Below, in pieces: positions 1-6,649 of a stretch of DNA of 17,642 nucleotides. The stretch is from the NCBI GenBank assembly GCA_003978455.1, contig QNZT01000187.1, positions 1 to 17,642 of the forward strand, in the 5' to 3' direction. Numbering within the stretch: the stretch's first letter is position 1; each line of letters starts with the position of its first letter. The position numbers and the translations under genes were made by a program. The notes below the pieces were generated by a model. That model was given only the letters and a program-made list of their open reading frames with translations. It was not told the DNA's origin and made no database searches. The DNA is from Sulfurospirillum sp. (GTDB lineage Bacteria; Campylobacterota; Campylobacteria; Campylobacterales; QNZT01).

Positions 1-312
1 ATCGCTTTTCTCAAAGCACTCCGCCCCTACTATCTGGATAAAAAAAACGGTTATCTTTTTGTCCATGCCGGTATCGATCCTGAGTCGAAAGATCTGGAGA
101 GACAGGTGAAAAAGGGTACTGTTTACTGGATCCGCGATAAATTTATCCTCTCAAAAAAGCGTCTTCCCTATAAAGTGGTCTTTGGACATACACCTTTTTT
201 CGAGCCGTTCGTCAAAAAAGACAAAATCGGTCTGGACTGCGGAATCTATCGTACCGGCTATATCAATCTAATGCGGATCGATGGCAGAAATTTTGAGATA
301 TTCAAACTTTAA
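1..312 (+). CDS. PPP-family metallophosphatase (serine/threonine phosphatase-like), 3' part only
   Basis: The reading frame is open from the window edge and ends in TAA, giving the last 103 residues. The visible part carries late signature blocks of the PPP metallophosphoesterase fold. FVHAGIDP (residues 20-27 of the fragment) has a histidine that binds a metal in this family. VVFGHTPF (59-66) has a second metal-binding histidine at 63. IGLDCGIYRTGYI (77-89) matches the family's usual G-[IL]-D-x-G-x3-G-x-[LI] ending. The N-terminal GDxHG and GDxxDRG motifs would lie upstream of the window. Members remove phosphate from phosphoproteins or from small molecules such as diadenosine tetraphosphate, and the substrate cannot be told from this fragment. 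The family call is secure and the exact role is open. Confidence 0.85.
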   Translation: MAFLKALRPYYLDKKNGYLFVHAGIDPESKDLERQVKKGTVYWIRDKFILSKKRLPYKVVFGHTPFFEPFVKKDKIGLDCGIYRTGYINLMRIDGRNFEIFKL

Positions 313-343
313 ACGCTAAAAAATTCAAAATACTTAATTCTCT

Positions 344-371
344 TTGATACTGGCACATTAGTTGCTATAAT
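344..371 (+). promoter_or_regulatory. Sigma-70-type promoter for the gene at 407
   Basis: A near-consensus -35 TTGATA (344-349), a 16-nt spacer and a perfect -10 TATAAT (366-371) are seen. TGC directly before the -10 makes it an extended -10. It lies 35 nt before the start codon and 32 nt after the stop of the phosphatase gene. It is the best-formed promoter in the window. Confidence 0.65.
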
Positions 372-406
372 CTGGACAATGTGACTAAAAGAGGAGTTTT
401 GAAAGA

Positions 407-1255
407 ATGCAAACAATCATGATAGAACAGGAAAATCCTGATAAAACGCAATTGAACCATACAGTTTTTAACGACGATACATTGATAAACCTATCCCTTT
501 ATGATAACCCTGGCGGACATACACCGCAAGTGAAAATAGCACTTATCACAGACAACAACGATCTTCGCAAACTCAACTACTATCTGCTGAAAGATGTCTC
601 AGATATCGACTACTACACGATCGACAGCCTGACCGAGGAGGAACTCGATATAGTCGATGAGATGGATATCGTGATCTACAGTATGGAGGATCATACACTC
701 AAAGATGCTATTTTACACCGCATCAAAGCCCAAAATCTCAAAACACGTTTTTTCATGATCTCCAACAAACCCTATCTGCGTCAGAAGGATATACTTCAGG
801 AGCATATCAACGGTGTGGACAAACTGATGAAGATGGATTTCTTTCTGGAAGACTATATCCTCTCCATGGAAAAATACCTGCACTCAAACTTCTATTCCAA
901 AAGATTGCTGGCGCTTGAAGAGCTTGATGAAGTGATACTGCATGACCGCAAAAGATTTTATGAGCGTGTAGAGGAGCTGATGGAGAAGAAGATATTCTTT
1001 TCACTCTTTCACTACAAATACCAGAGCGAAATCGATATCGGTGATTACAATATCAAAAAGATAGTCCGTGAGCATGATACTATACTGATCGATCGTGAAA
1101 ATGAAGAACTTGTGTTCCTTCTGCTCAATGTCGTGCCGGAATTTGGTGCAAAGATCATCAAAAAGCGTATCGAAAATTTTACCATCACACTCACACCGCT
1201 GGAGCAGAGCAACGCTTTTGATCTTGTTTTCTCCTCTGAGAAGGAAGAAGGCTGA
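407..1255 (+). CDS. Degenerate response-regulator-like protein (receiver-like plus GGDEF-like halves), function unknown
   Basis: The product has 282 residues and no signal peptide or membrane segment. Residues about 42-158 read like a receiver domain: a beta strand VKIALITDN, a second strand DIVIYSME where the phospho-accepting Asp would sit but is absent, then a run ending GVDKLMKMDFFLEDYI that resembles the 'GADDYLxKPF' region. After a helical linker (160-195), residues about 196-276 resemble a shortened GGDEF fold. DRENEELVFLLLNV (229-242) stands where GGDEFxxLLP would be, followed by a KIIKKRIENF helix. Since the catalytic GGDEF and acceptor Asp are both missing, I infer a non-catalytic sensor or scaffold. 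The family link is by eye only. The ATG follows AGAGGAG at 390-396, 10 nt upstream, and the gene has its own promoter. It is possibly co-transcribed with the small gene at 1297. Confidence 0.75.
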   Translation: MQTIMIEQENPDKTQLNHTVFNDDTLINLSLYDNPGGHTPQVKIALITDNNDLRKLNYYLLKDVSDIDYYTIDSLTEEELDIVDEMDIVIYSMEDHTLKDAILHRIKAQNLKTRFFMISNKPYLRQKDILQEHINGVDKLMKMDFFLEDYILSMEKYLHSNFYSKRLLALEELDEVILHDRKRFYERVEELMEKKIFFSLFHYKYQSEIDIGDYNIKKIVREHDTILIDRENEELVFLLLNVVPEFGAKIIKKRIENFTITLTPLEQSNAFDLVFSSEKEEG

Positions 1256-1264
1256 GTATGGTAT

Positions 1265-1292
1265 GATACGTCACAAAAATTTGTGAGGTATC
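1265..1292 (+). promoter_or_regulatory. 28-bp dyad over the ribosome binding site of the small gene at 1297
   Basis: Arms GATAC-G-TCACAAA (1265-1277) and TTTGTGA-G-GTATC (1280-1292) are complementary at 12 of 13 positions, with a single G/G mismatch and only AA between them. As RNA this would form a hairpin with a 4-nt loop that holds the GUGAGG ribosome binding site (1283-1288) of the gene at 1297. As DNA it could be an operator for a dimeric regulator. No T-run follows, so it is not a standard intrinsic terminator. The dyad is directly visible, and any role is inferred. Confidence 0.5.
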
Positions 1293-1296
1293 TACT

Positions 1297-1422
1297 ATGA
1301 AATCTATTCTTGATACGGTGATGATTGTACTTTTTGTACTCTTTATGATCTTTATGGTACGCGGTTTTATACTCCAGTCTGCACAAAAACGCCGTGACAA
1401 AATCAACCGCAAAGAGAAGTGA
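1297..1422 (+). CDS. Small single-pass membrane protein, 41 residues, function unknown
   Basis: ATG at 1297 opens a 41-codon frame ending in TGA at 1420-1422. The peptide has a short N-terminal cap (MKSILDT), one hydrophobic helix (about residues 8-27, VMIVLFVLFMIFMVRGFILQ) and a strongly basic, charged tail (QKRRDKINRKEK). The positive-inside rule suggests the tail faces the cytoplasm. GTGAGG at 1283-1288 gives a ribosome binding site 8 nt before the start. The gene is 41 nt after the receiver-like gene and may share its transcript. The clear membrane topology and matching ribosome binding site favour a real gene over chance, but I recognise no family. It is too short for many gene finders. 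The translation start lies just outside a 28-bp dyad that may control it. Confidence 0.6.
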   Translation: MKSILDTVMIVLFVLFMIFMVRGFILQSAQKRRDKINRKEK

Positions 1423-1434
1423 GCGCGGCATAAC

Positions 1435-1498
1435 GCTGCGTTTGCACGTAGCCGAGAATGTACCTCTTGCGACCTCTAAACGCTCTTGAGAGAAGCGT
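1435..1498 (+). other. Two stem-loops in the gap before glyS; possible structured RNA or dispersed repeat
   Basis: The 146-nt gap holds stem 1, GCTGCGT (1435-1441) with ACGTAGC (1446-1452), 7 pairs including one G-T and a TTGC loop. Stem 2 is ACGCTCT (1480-1486) with AGAAGCGT (1491-1498), 7 pairs with one bulged A and a TGAG loop. Between them ACCTCT occurs twice (1462-1467, 1472-1477). GCAGC at 1503-1507 could pair with the 5' side of stem 1 instead, so alternative folds are possible. Neither stem is followed by a T-run. It could be a small RNA, part of an mRNA leader, or a copy of a dispersed intergenic repeat. Confidence 0.35.
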
Positions 1499-1535
1499 AT
1501 GTGCAGCTTTTAACATCCCTTTACTACAACTTTGC

Positions 1536-1541
1536 TAAAAT
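1536..1541 (+). promoter_or_regulatory. Probable -10 element of the glyS promoter
   Basis: TAAAAT preceded by TGC forms an extended -10, 27 nt before the glyS start. No convincing -35 is seen, which is common in Campylobacterota. Transcription would begin near 1548 and give a very short leader. Confidence 0.45.
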
Positions 1542-1568
1542 CCCCGAAACTTTCCTAAAGGATTATGC

Positions 1569-3587
1569 GTGAACCAACCTTTATTGACAGAGATCGGTGT
1601 GGAGGAGTTGCCTGCCATCCCGTTTCTCAAAGAGTTGCCCCACATCCCCGCCAAATGGCAGGAGACACTCAAAGAGTACAATCTCGACACTCCGTTTGAT
1701 TTTTACTATACGCCCAGACGTATCGTATTCTTTCATGAGAGCTTTGCAGAGAAACAGCCCGATACGACAGAGACGTTTTACGGAGCACCTGTCGAAATCG
1801 CCTTCAAAGAGGGTGTACCGACACCCGCCGCGATCGGCTTTGCCAAAAAGTGCGGTGTCGATGTGACGCAACTCTCCCGTGCGGAGAAGAACGGCAAAGA
1901 GGTGCTCTACTATGAGAAACAGCTTCCCGGAGTCGCTTCTGCCGACCTGCTGGGTGAAATCGTAACACGCTTTCTGGAAAAACTCAATTTCGGCAAATCG
2001 ATGCGCTGGGGAAGCCGCAAAGAGAGCTTTATCCGACCTATTCGGTGGTTTGTTTGTATGCTCGGCAACCAAAATGTCGATGCGGAGATTTTCGGTGTCT
2101 CTTCCCGAAAAGAGACGCACGTACACCGCACAAGAGGGTACGCCCCCATTGCGTTTGAGAGCGCGGAGGAGTATTTCAGGGTTTTGGAGCAAAACGGTGT
2201 GATCCTCGAAGCCGGGAAGCGGCGTGAGAAAATCCTCTCGCAATTTGAGAAGCTTGAAAAAGAGCACGCCATCACCATAGAACGGGATGAGGAGCTGCTG
2301 GACGAAGTGGTCGCGATCACCGAATACCCGAATGCCCTGATGGGCAGCTTCGATGCACATTTTCTGGAGCTCCCGCCTGAAGTGATCATCACCTCCATGA
2401 AAGAGCATCAGCGCTATTTCCCTGTTTTTAAAGAGGGGAAACTCGACAACAGTTTTATCGTCGTCTCCAACGCCCTGACAGACGACTTCACCAAGATCAT
2501 CGCCGGTAACGAAAAGGTACTCCGCCCCAGACTGAGCGACGCACTCTTCTTCTACGAAAACGATCTGAAAAAGGGACTCTCCAACGAAGGATTGAAAAAC
2601 ATCACCTTTATGGAGGGACTCGGCTCTATCTACGACAAAAGTGTGCGTGAAAGTAAAATCGCCGGTTATCTTCATGAAAAGTACGCATTGCCGCAATCCA
2701 AAGCGCTTATGGAGAAAACGGTGATGCTCGCCAAAGCCGATCTGCTGACGGATATGGTGTATGAGTTTACGGAGCTTCAGGGGTTGATGGGCTACTACTA
2801 TGCCAAAGCGGCGGGCGAAGAGAAAGATCTCTGCATGGCGCTCAAAGAGCAGTATCTGCCCACCGGTGAAGAGAGTGCACTTCCCTCTAGCGATTTTTCC
2901 GCAGTTGTGGCACTCAGCAACAAACTCGATACGATCCTCTCACTTTTTGCTGCCGGGAAAATTCCGACCGGTACCAAAGACCCTTTCGGTCTGAGACGTG
3001 CCGTGGTCGGAATTGTCAGAATCGTTCAGGATCGCGGTTTCGATTTCGACTTTGTCAAAGATATCGCTGCCCTGAGCAGTACCTACAAAGGTATCGACCT
3101 TGCGAAACTTGAAGCCTTTTTCACCGAGCGTCTGATGCACTATTTCGATGCCAACGCCTCGGTGATTCAGGCAGTGTTGCAGAGCGGAGAGCGTGATATC
3201 AACCGTCTCAGCGCAAAAGTGGAAGCACTTCGAAAGATCACCGCTGCCGATAACTTCAAGGAGATCGCATCGACATTCAAGCGTGTGGCAAATATTGTCA
3301 AAGATATCGATCTTTCAGAGGATCTTTCCGTTGATGAATCGCTGCTTCTTGAAGAGGCGGAAAAGGGGCTCTACCAAAAGTTCAGAGATGTCGTTTCAAA
3401 ATCCTACAGTGACTACGAAGCACAACTGCGGGCACTTTTCGGTTTAAAACCCTATATCGATGCCTTTTTCGACAATGTCATGGTCAATGTCGATGACGCG
3501 GCACTGCAAAAGAACCGCAAACATTTGATCGCTTCCATATACAAAGCGTTCCGAGATATTGCAGAACTCAAAGAGATCACGGTTTGA
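1569..3587 (+). CDS. glyS: Glycyl-tRNA synthetase beta subunit
   Basis: This is the beta chain of the bacterial alpha2-beta2 glycyl-tRNA synthetase, which charges tRNA-Gly with glycine in the cytoplasm. At 672 residues it has the usual beta-subunit length. Recognisable blocks are LLTEIGVEELP at the N-terminus, the TPRR element (48-51), SMRWGS (144-149), FIRPIRWF (154-161) and KEHQRYFPVF (278-287). These are followed by the conserved stretch with GNEKVLRPRLSDALFFYEND (313-332) and a helical C-terminal domain of the DALR anticodon-binding type. The start is GTG at 1569, set by TAAAGGAT at 1556-1563; the ATG at 1565 is out of frame. The alpha subunit glyQ is not adjacent and must lie elsewhere. 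The gene is transcribed from its own promoter and seems to stand alone, with a possible weak terminator at its end. Confidence 0.97.
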   Translation: MNQPLLTEIGVEELPAIPFLKELPHIPAKWQETLKEYNLDTPFDFYYTPRRIVFFHESFAEKQPDTTETFYGAPVEIAFKEGVPTPAAIGFAKKCGVDVTQLSRAEKNGKEVLYYEKQLPGVASADLLGEIVTRFLEKLNFGKSMRWGSRKESFIRPIRWFVCMLGNQNVDAEIFGVSSRKETHVHRTRGYAPIAFESAEEYFRVLEQNGVILEAGKRREKILSQFEKLEKEHAITIERDEELLDEVVAITEYPNALMGSFDAHFLELPPEVIITSMKEHQRYFPVFKEGKLDNSFIVVSNALTDDFTKIIAGNEKVLRPRLSDALFFYENDLKKGLSNEGLKNITFMEGLGSIYDKSVRESKIAGYLHEKYALPQSKALMEKTVMLAKADLLTDMVYEFTELQGLMGYYYAKAAGEEKDLCMALKEQYLPTGEESALPSSDFSAVVALSNKLDTILSLFAAGKIPTGTKDPFGLRRAVVGIVRIVQDRGFDFDFVKDIAALSSTYKGIDLAKLEAFFTERLMHYFDANASVIQAVLQSGERDINRLSAKVEALRKITAADNFKEIASTFKRVANIVKDIDLSEDLSVDESLLLEEAEKGLYQKFRDVVSKSYSDYEAQLRALFGLKPYIDAFFDNVMVNVDDAALQKNRKHLIASIYKAFRDIAELKEITV

Positions 3588-3603
3588 ACGTTACCTCTTT
3601 TTT
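3570..3603 (+). terminator. Possible weak intrinsic terminator overlapping the glyS stop
   Basis: AAAGAG (3570-3575) can pair with CTCTTT (3595-3600), with an inner ACG/CGT stem (3579-3581 with 3589-3591). The downstream arm runs into TTT (3601-3603), making six T in a row. The stem is AT-rich, has an internal loop and begins inside the glyS coding region, so it is only a candidate. Its position between glyS and the next promoter fits. Confidence 0.3.
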
Positions 3604-3616
3604 AGATAAACTTTAC

Positions 3617-3622
3617 TAAAAT
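3617..3622 (+). promoter_or_regulatory. Probable -10 element of the ctpA-pur-plsC operon
   Basis: TAAAAT lies 53 nt before the ctpA ATG, in the only sizeable gap upstream of this operon. The first base after it is A. There is no clear -35. Confidence 0.4.
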
Positions 3623-3674
3623 AGCCCAACGTTCTGAAACAAACTATACTAACAGAGGGAGTCTTTTAGATCAT

Positions 3675-5021
3675 ATGAAAAGCAAAACACTGGCACTTTT
3701 AGGGTTCGTAGTAACCCTGACAGGTGCGTCACTTCTACTCAATACGCCGATGATGGCAAAATCAGAGACCAAAATGCACAGAGGTATCAGTCAGGATCGT
3801 CTCAGGGCACTGGCAAAATATACCAAGGTGATCCAGACGATCGAGCAGTACTATGTCGATGAAGAGAATATCACCGATATCGTCAACAAATCACTCGAAG
3901 GATTGCTTGCCAATCTCGACGCGCACTCTTCGTTTATGGATAAAAAACAGTTTAAAGATATGAAGATCCAGACCGACGGAGAGTTCGGCGGTCTGGGGAT
4001 CACTGTCGGTATGCGCGACGGTGCACTGACAGTCATATCTCCGATCGAAGGAACACCTGCGGATAAAGCGGGGATGAAAGCGGGTGATATCATCCTCAAG
4101 ATCAACGACAAATCGACCCTCAACATGACTATCGACGAAGCGGTCAATATCATGAGAGGAAAACCCGGTACGCCGATTGAGCTGACAATCGTACGCAAGG
4201 ATGAACCCAAACCGCTGGTGATCAAGATTATCCGTGATATTATCAAAGTCGATTCCGTCTATACCAAAAAGATCGAAGATACCAAGTTTCTCTATATCCG
4301 TGTCACAAGTTTCGATAAAAAAGTGGTCAGGGATGTCAAAAAAGCGCTGGCAGAGCACAAAGGGGAGATCGACGGTATCGTGCTCGATCTGCGTAACAAT
4401 CCCGGCGGTCTGCTCAATCAGGCGGTAGGTCTGGTAAATCTTTTTGTCGATGAAGGTGTTATCGTTTCCCAAAAGGGTCGAATCGAAAGTGAAAATCAGG
4501 TTTATAAAGCGACAAAAGCCGGTACATATAAAGATATACCGCTTGTCGTACTTGTAAACGGCGGCAGTGCCAGCGCGAGTGAAATCGTCAGCGGTGCACT
4601 GCAAGATCATAAACGTGCTGTCATTATCGGTCAAAAGACATTTGGAAAAGGAAGTGTCCAGGTGATCATGCCGATCGGCAACGAGGAGGCACTGAGATTG
4701 ACAGTGGCGAGATACTATCTGCCAAGCGGCAGGACGATCCAGTCCAAAGGTGTCGAACCGGATATCGAAGTCTTTCCGGGAGAAGTCAAAGTGGTCAAGG
4801 ATGAGTTCTCGATCAAAGAGCGTGATCTCAAAAAACACTTGACAACGGAACTGGAAAAACTCGAAGGCAAAAAGAAAAAAGAGAAAGAGAAAGCGGATAA
4901 AGAGAAGAGTAAAAAGATCATACTCAAAGATGACCTGCTGAAAGACAATCAGCTCAAAACAGCGACCGATACACTTAAAGTACTTAAAATCACCAAAGAG
5001 ATAGCGAAAGGTGCCAAATAG
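3675..5021 (+). CDS. ctpA: C-terminal processing protease, S41 family
   Basis: A 448-residue periplasmic serine protease of the CtpA/Prc type, which cuts proteins near their C-termini and in other bacteria trims envelope proteins and murein hydrolases. An N-terminal signal or anchor segment (about 4-28) precedes a dimerisation helix region and a PDZ domain (about 102-185, with FGGLGITVG and KAGMKAGDIILKIN). The S41 core contains LDLRNNPGG (237-245), NGGSASASEI with catalytic Ser300, and KTFGKGSVQ with Lys325 and Gln329. The 25-residue Ser-Lys and 4-residue Lys-Gln spacings match the family. Residues about 385-448 form a lysine-rich charged tail. The ribosome binding site AGAGGGAG (3654-3661) is unusually far (13 nt) from the ATG, but no better start is in frame. 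It heads the operon with purC 1 nt downstream. Confidence 0.95.
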   Translation: MKSKTLALLGFVVTLTGASLLLNTPMMAKSETKMHRGISQDRLRALAKYTKVIQTIEQYYVDEENITDIVNKSLEGLLANLDAHSSFMDKKQFKDMKIQTDGEFGGLGITVGMRDGALTVISPIEGTPADKAGMKAGDIILKINDKSTLNMTIDEAVNIMRGKPGTPIELTIVRKDEPKPLVIKIIRDIIKVDSVYTKKIEDTKFLYIRVTSFDKKVVRDVKKALAEHKGEIDGIVLDLRNNPGGLLNQAVGLVNLFVDEGVIVSQKGRIESENQVYKATKAGTYKDIPLVVLVNGGSASASEIVSGALQDHKRAVIIGQKTFGKGSVQVIMPIGNEEALRLTVARYYLPSGRTIQSKGVEPDIEVFPGEVKVVKDEFSIKERDLKKHLTTELEKLEGKKKKEKEKADKEKSKKIILKDDLLKDNQLKTATDTLKVLKITKEIAKGAK

Positions 5022-5022
5022 A

Positions 5023-5742
5023 ATGGAAAAAAGAGAGTTGCTCTATGAGGGAAAAGCGAAAAAGCTTTATACGACAGAAAACCCGGATCAGCTCATCGCC
5101 GAGTTCAAAGATGACCTGACCGCATTTAACGCCGAAAAAAAGGGAAGCGAACAGGGCAAAGGCGCGCTCAACTGTCAGATCTCCGACCGGCTCTTTCGTC
5201 TGCTTGAAGCCAACGGTATCGAGACGCACCTTGTCGAGACACTCGATCAAAACCATCAGCTTGTCAAAAAAGTGGAGATTATCCCCATCGAAGTGGTTGT
5301 CCGAAACATCGCAACCGGTTCGCTCAGCAAGAGACTGGGGATAGAAGACGGGAAAGAGCTCCCGTTCGTGCTGGTGGAGTTCTATCTCAAGGATGATGAC
5401 CTGAACGATCCGATCATCTGTGACGACCACTGTCTGCTGCTTGATCTGGTAGAGGATCGCGGCGAGCTGGAAGTTCTGAGGGAAAAAGCGCGTAAGATCA
5501 ATGACGTACTGAAAGATTTCTTTGCGAAAAGACGATTGAATCTGGTCGATTTCAAGGTAGAGTTCGGCAAGGATCAGGCAGGCGACATACTGCTCAGCGA
5601 CGAAATCAGTCCGGACAGCTGCCGCTTCTGGGATATGGATACGGGTGAAAAGATGGACAAAGATCGTTTTCGACAAAATCTCGGCAGTGTCAAAGTCGCC
5701 TACGAAGAGGTATTAAAAAGAATTCTTGAGGAGAAAAAGTGA
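5023..5742 (+). CDS. purC: Phosphoribosylaminoimidazole-succinocarboxamide synthase (SAICAR synthetase)
   Basis: PurC joins aspartate to CAIR using ATP, making SAICAR in purine synthesis. The protein has 239 residues, close to the family's roughly 237. Seen motifs are the N-terminal ELLYEGKAKKLY, the signature EVVVRNIATGSLSKR (90-104), LVDFKVEFG (174-182) and LLSDEISPDSCRFWD (190-204), which bind nucleotide and substrate. I chose ATG at 5023, 1 nt after the ctpA stop, because it gives the usual MEKRELLYEGKAKK start. GTG at 5011 would add four residues inside ctpA and has no better ribosome binding site. Translation is probably coupled to ctpA and flows into purS through a GTGA overlap. Confidence 0.97.
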   Translation: MEKRELLYEGKAKKLYTTENPDQLIAEFKDDLTAFNAEKKGSEQGKGALNCQISDRLFRLLEANGIETHLVETLDQNHQLVKKVEIIPIEVVVRNIATGSLSKRLGIEDGKELPFVLVEFYLKDDDLNDPIICDDHCLLLDLVEDRGELEVLREKARKINDVLKDFFAKRRLNLVDFKVEFGKDQAGDILLSDEISPDSCRFWDMDTGEKMDKDRFRQNLGSVKVAYEEVLKRILEEKK

Positions 5743-5981
5743 AAGCGATAGTCAATATTCAGCTCAAACAGGGCGTACTCGATCCGCAGGGTAAAGCGGT
5801 ACACCATGCACTCGGCGCACTTGGCTTTAAGGATGTCGAAGATGTCCGTATCGGAAAGCAGATCGTACTGAAACTGAACCAGAGCGATCCCCAAAAAGCA
5901 AAAGCGGAAGTGAAGGAGATGTGCGAAGAGTTGCTTGCCAACACCGTCATCGAAGATTATGAGATAGAGATCATCTTATGA
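5739..5981 (+). CDS. purS: Phosphoribosylformylglycinamidine synthase, PurS subunit
   Basis: PurS is the small bridging subunit that holds PurQ and the small form of PurL together in the FGAM synthase complex, passing ammonia from glutamine to FGAR. The product is 80 residues, as usual. It shows the beta-alpha-beta pattern with the typical QLKQGVLDPQGKAVHHALGALGF segment split over residues 8-30 and the closing TVIEDYEIEI strand. The start is GTG at 5739, sharing GTGA with the purC stop, and it is preceded by GAGGAG at 5728-5733. The presence of PurS implies that this organism uses the three-part complex rather than the large single-chain PurL. purL itself is not in this window. Confidence 0.96.
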   Translation: MKAIVNIQLKQGVLDPQGKAVHHALGALGFKDVEDVRIGKQIVLKLNQSDPQKAKAEVKEMCEELLANTVIEDYEIEIIL

Positions 5982-6649
5982 AAACCGCTATCGTCGTTTT
6001 TCCGGGTACAAACTGCGATTACGATACACAATACGCCTGTGAGATGATGGGCAGCAAGACAGAGTTTGTCTGGCACAAAGAGACTGCACTGCCCGAAAAT
6101 ACCGACCTGGTGATTCTTCCCGGCGGATTTAGCTACGGAGATGCACTGCGAAGCGGTTCGATCGCGCGTTTTTCGCCTGTCATGAAGAGTGTTGTCGATT
6201 TTGCCGGCAAAGGGGGAAAAGTACTGGGTATCTGCAACGGTTTCCAGATACTGCTGGAGTCTGGACTACTTCCGGGCGCGATGAAACGCAATGCCAACCT
6301 CCATTTTATCTCAAAACACCACCACCTCAAAGTAGTCGACAACAACAATGACTTTCTCAAAGCCCTCAAACCCGGAGATATCGTCAATATCCCCATCGCA
6401 CACGGTGAAGGAAACTACTATATCGACGAAGAGGGTCTGAAAAAACTCTACGATAACGCTCAGGTACTACTGACATACTGTGATGCTGAAGGCAACCCCT
6501 CCAACCCCAACGGTTCAGTCGATGCGATTGCCGGGATCTGCAACGAGAAAAAGAGTGTTTTCGGCTTGATGCCCCATCCGGAAAGGGCAATGGAGACACT
6601 TCTGGGCTCTGACGACGGCGTAGCGATGCTGGAAGGGTTGTTTCGTTGA
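5978..6649 (+). CDS. purQ: Phosphoribosylformylglycinamidine synthase, PurQ glutaminase subunit
   Basis: PurQ is a class I glutamine amidotransferase that releases ammonia from glutamine for PurL. The protein has 223 residues, normal for the family. The triad is visible: nucleophile Cys86 in GICNGFQ, and His200 with Glu202 in LMPHPERA. The oxyanion-type loop LPGGFSYGD (47-55) and the N-terminal VVFPGTNCD (6-14) are also typical. The ATG overlaps the purS stop as ATGA, so the subunits of one complex are probably made in step. Only a weak purine-rich stretch (GAGATAGAGA) precedes the start, which supports coupling. The next gene begins inside its stop codon. Confidence 0.97.
   Translation: MKTAIVVFPGTNCDYDTQYACEMMGSKTEFVWHKETALPENTDLVILPGGFSYGDALRSGSIARFSPVMKSVVDFAGKGGKVLGICNGFQILLESGLLPGAMKRNANLHFISKHHHLKVVDNNNDFLKALKPGDIVNIPIAHGEGNYYIDEEGLKKLYDNAQVLLTYCDAEGNPSNPNGSVDAIAGICNEKKSVFGLMPHPERAMETLLGSDDGVAMLEGLFR

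Noticed and set aside
1458..1538. 26-codon frame starting at ATG 1458 in the gap before glyS
   Set aside because: It has no ribosome binding site, no recognisable character, and overlaps the stem-loops and the promoter.
1581..2696. Long minus-strand open frame opposite glyS (also others opposite ctpA, ilvB and lpxD)
   Set aside because: They lie antisense to well-identified genes, have no ribosome binding sites, and the proteins lack any family features; they follow from codon bias of the real gene.
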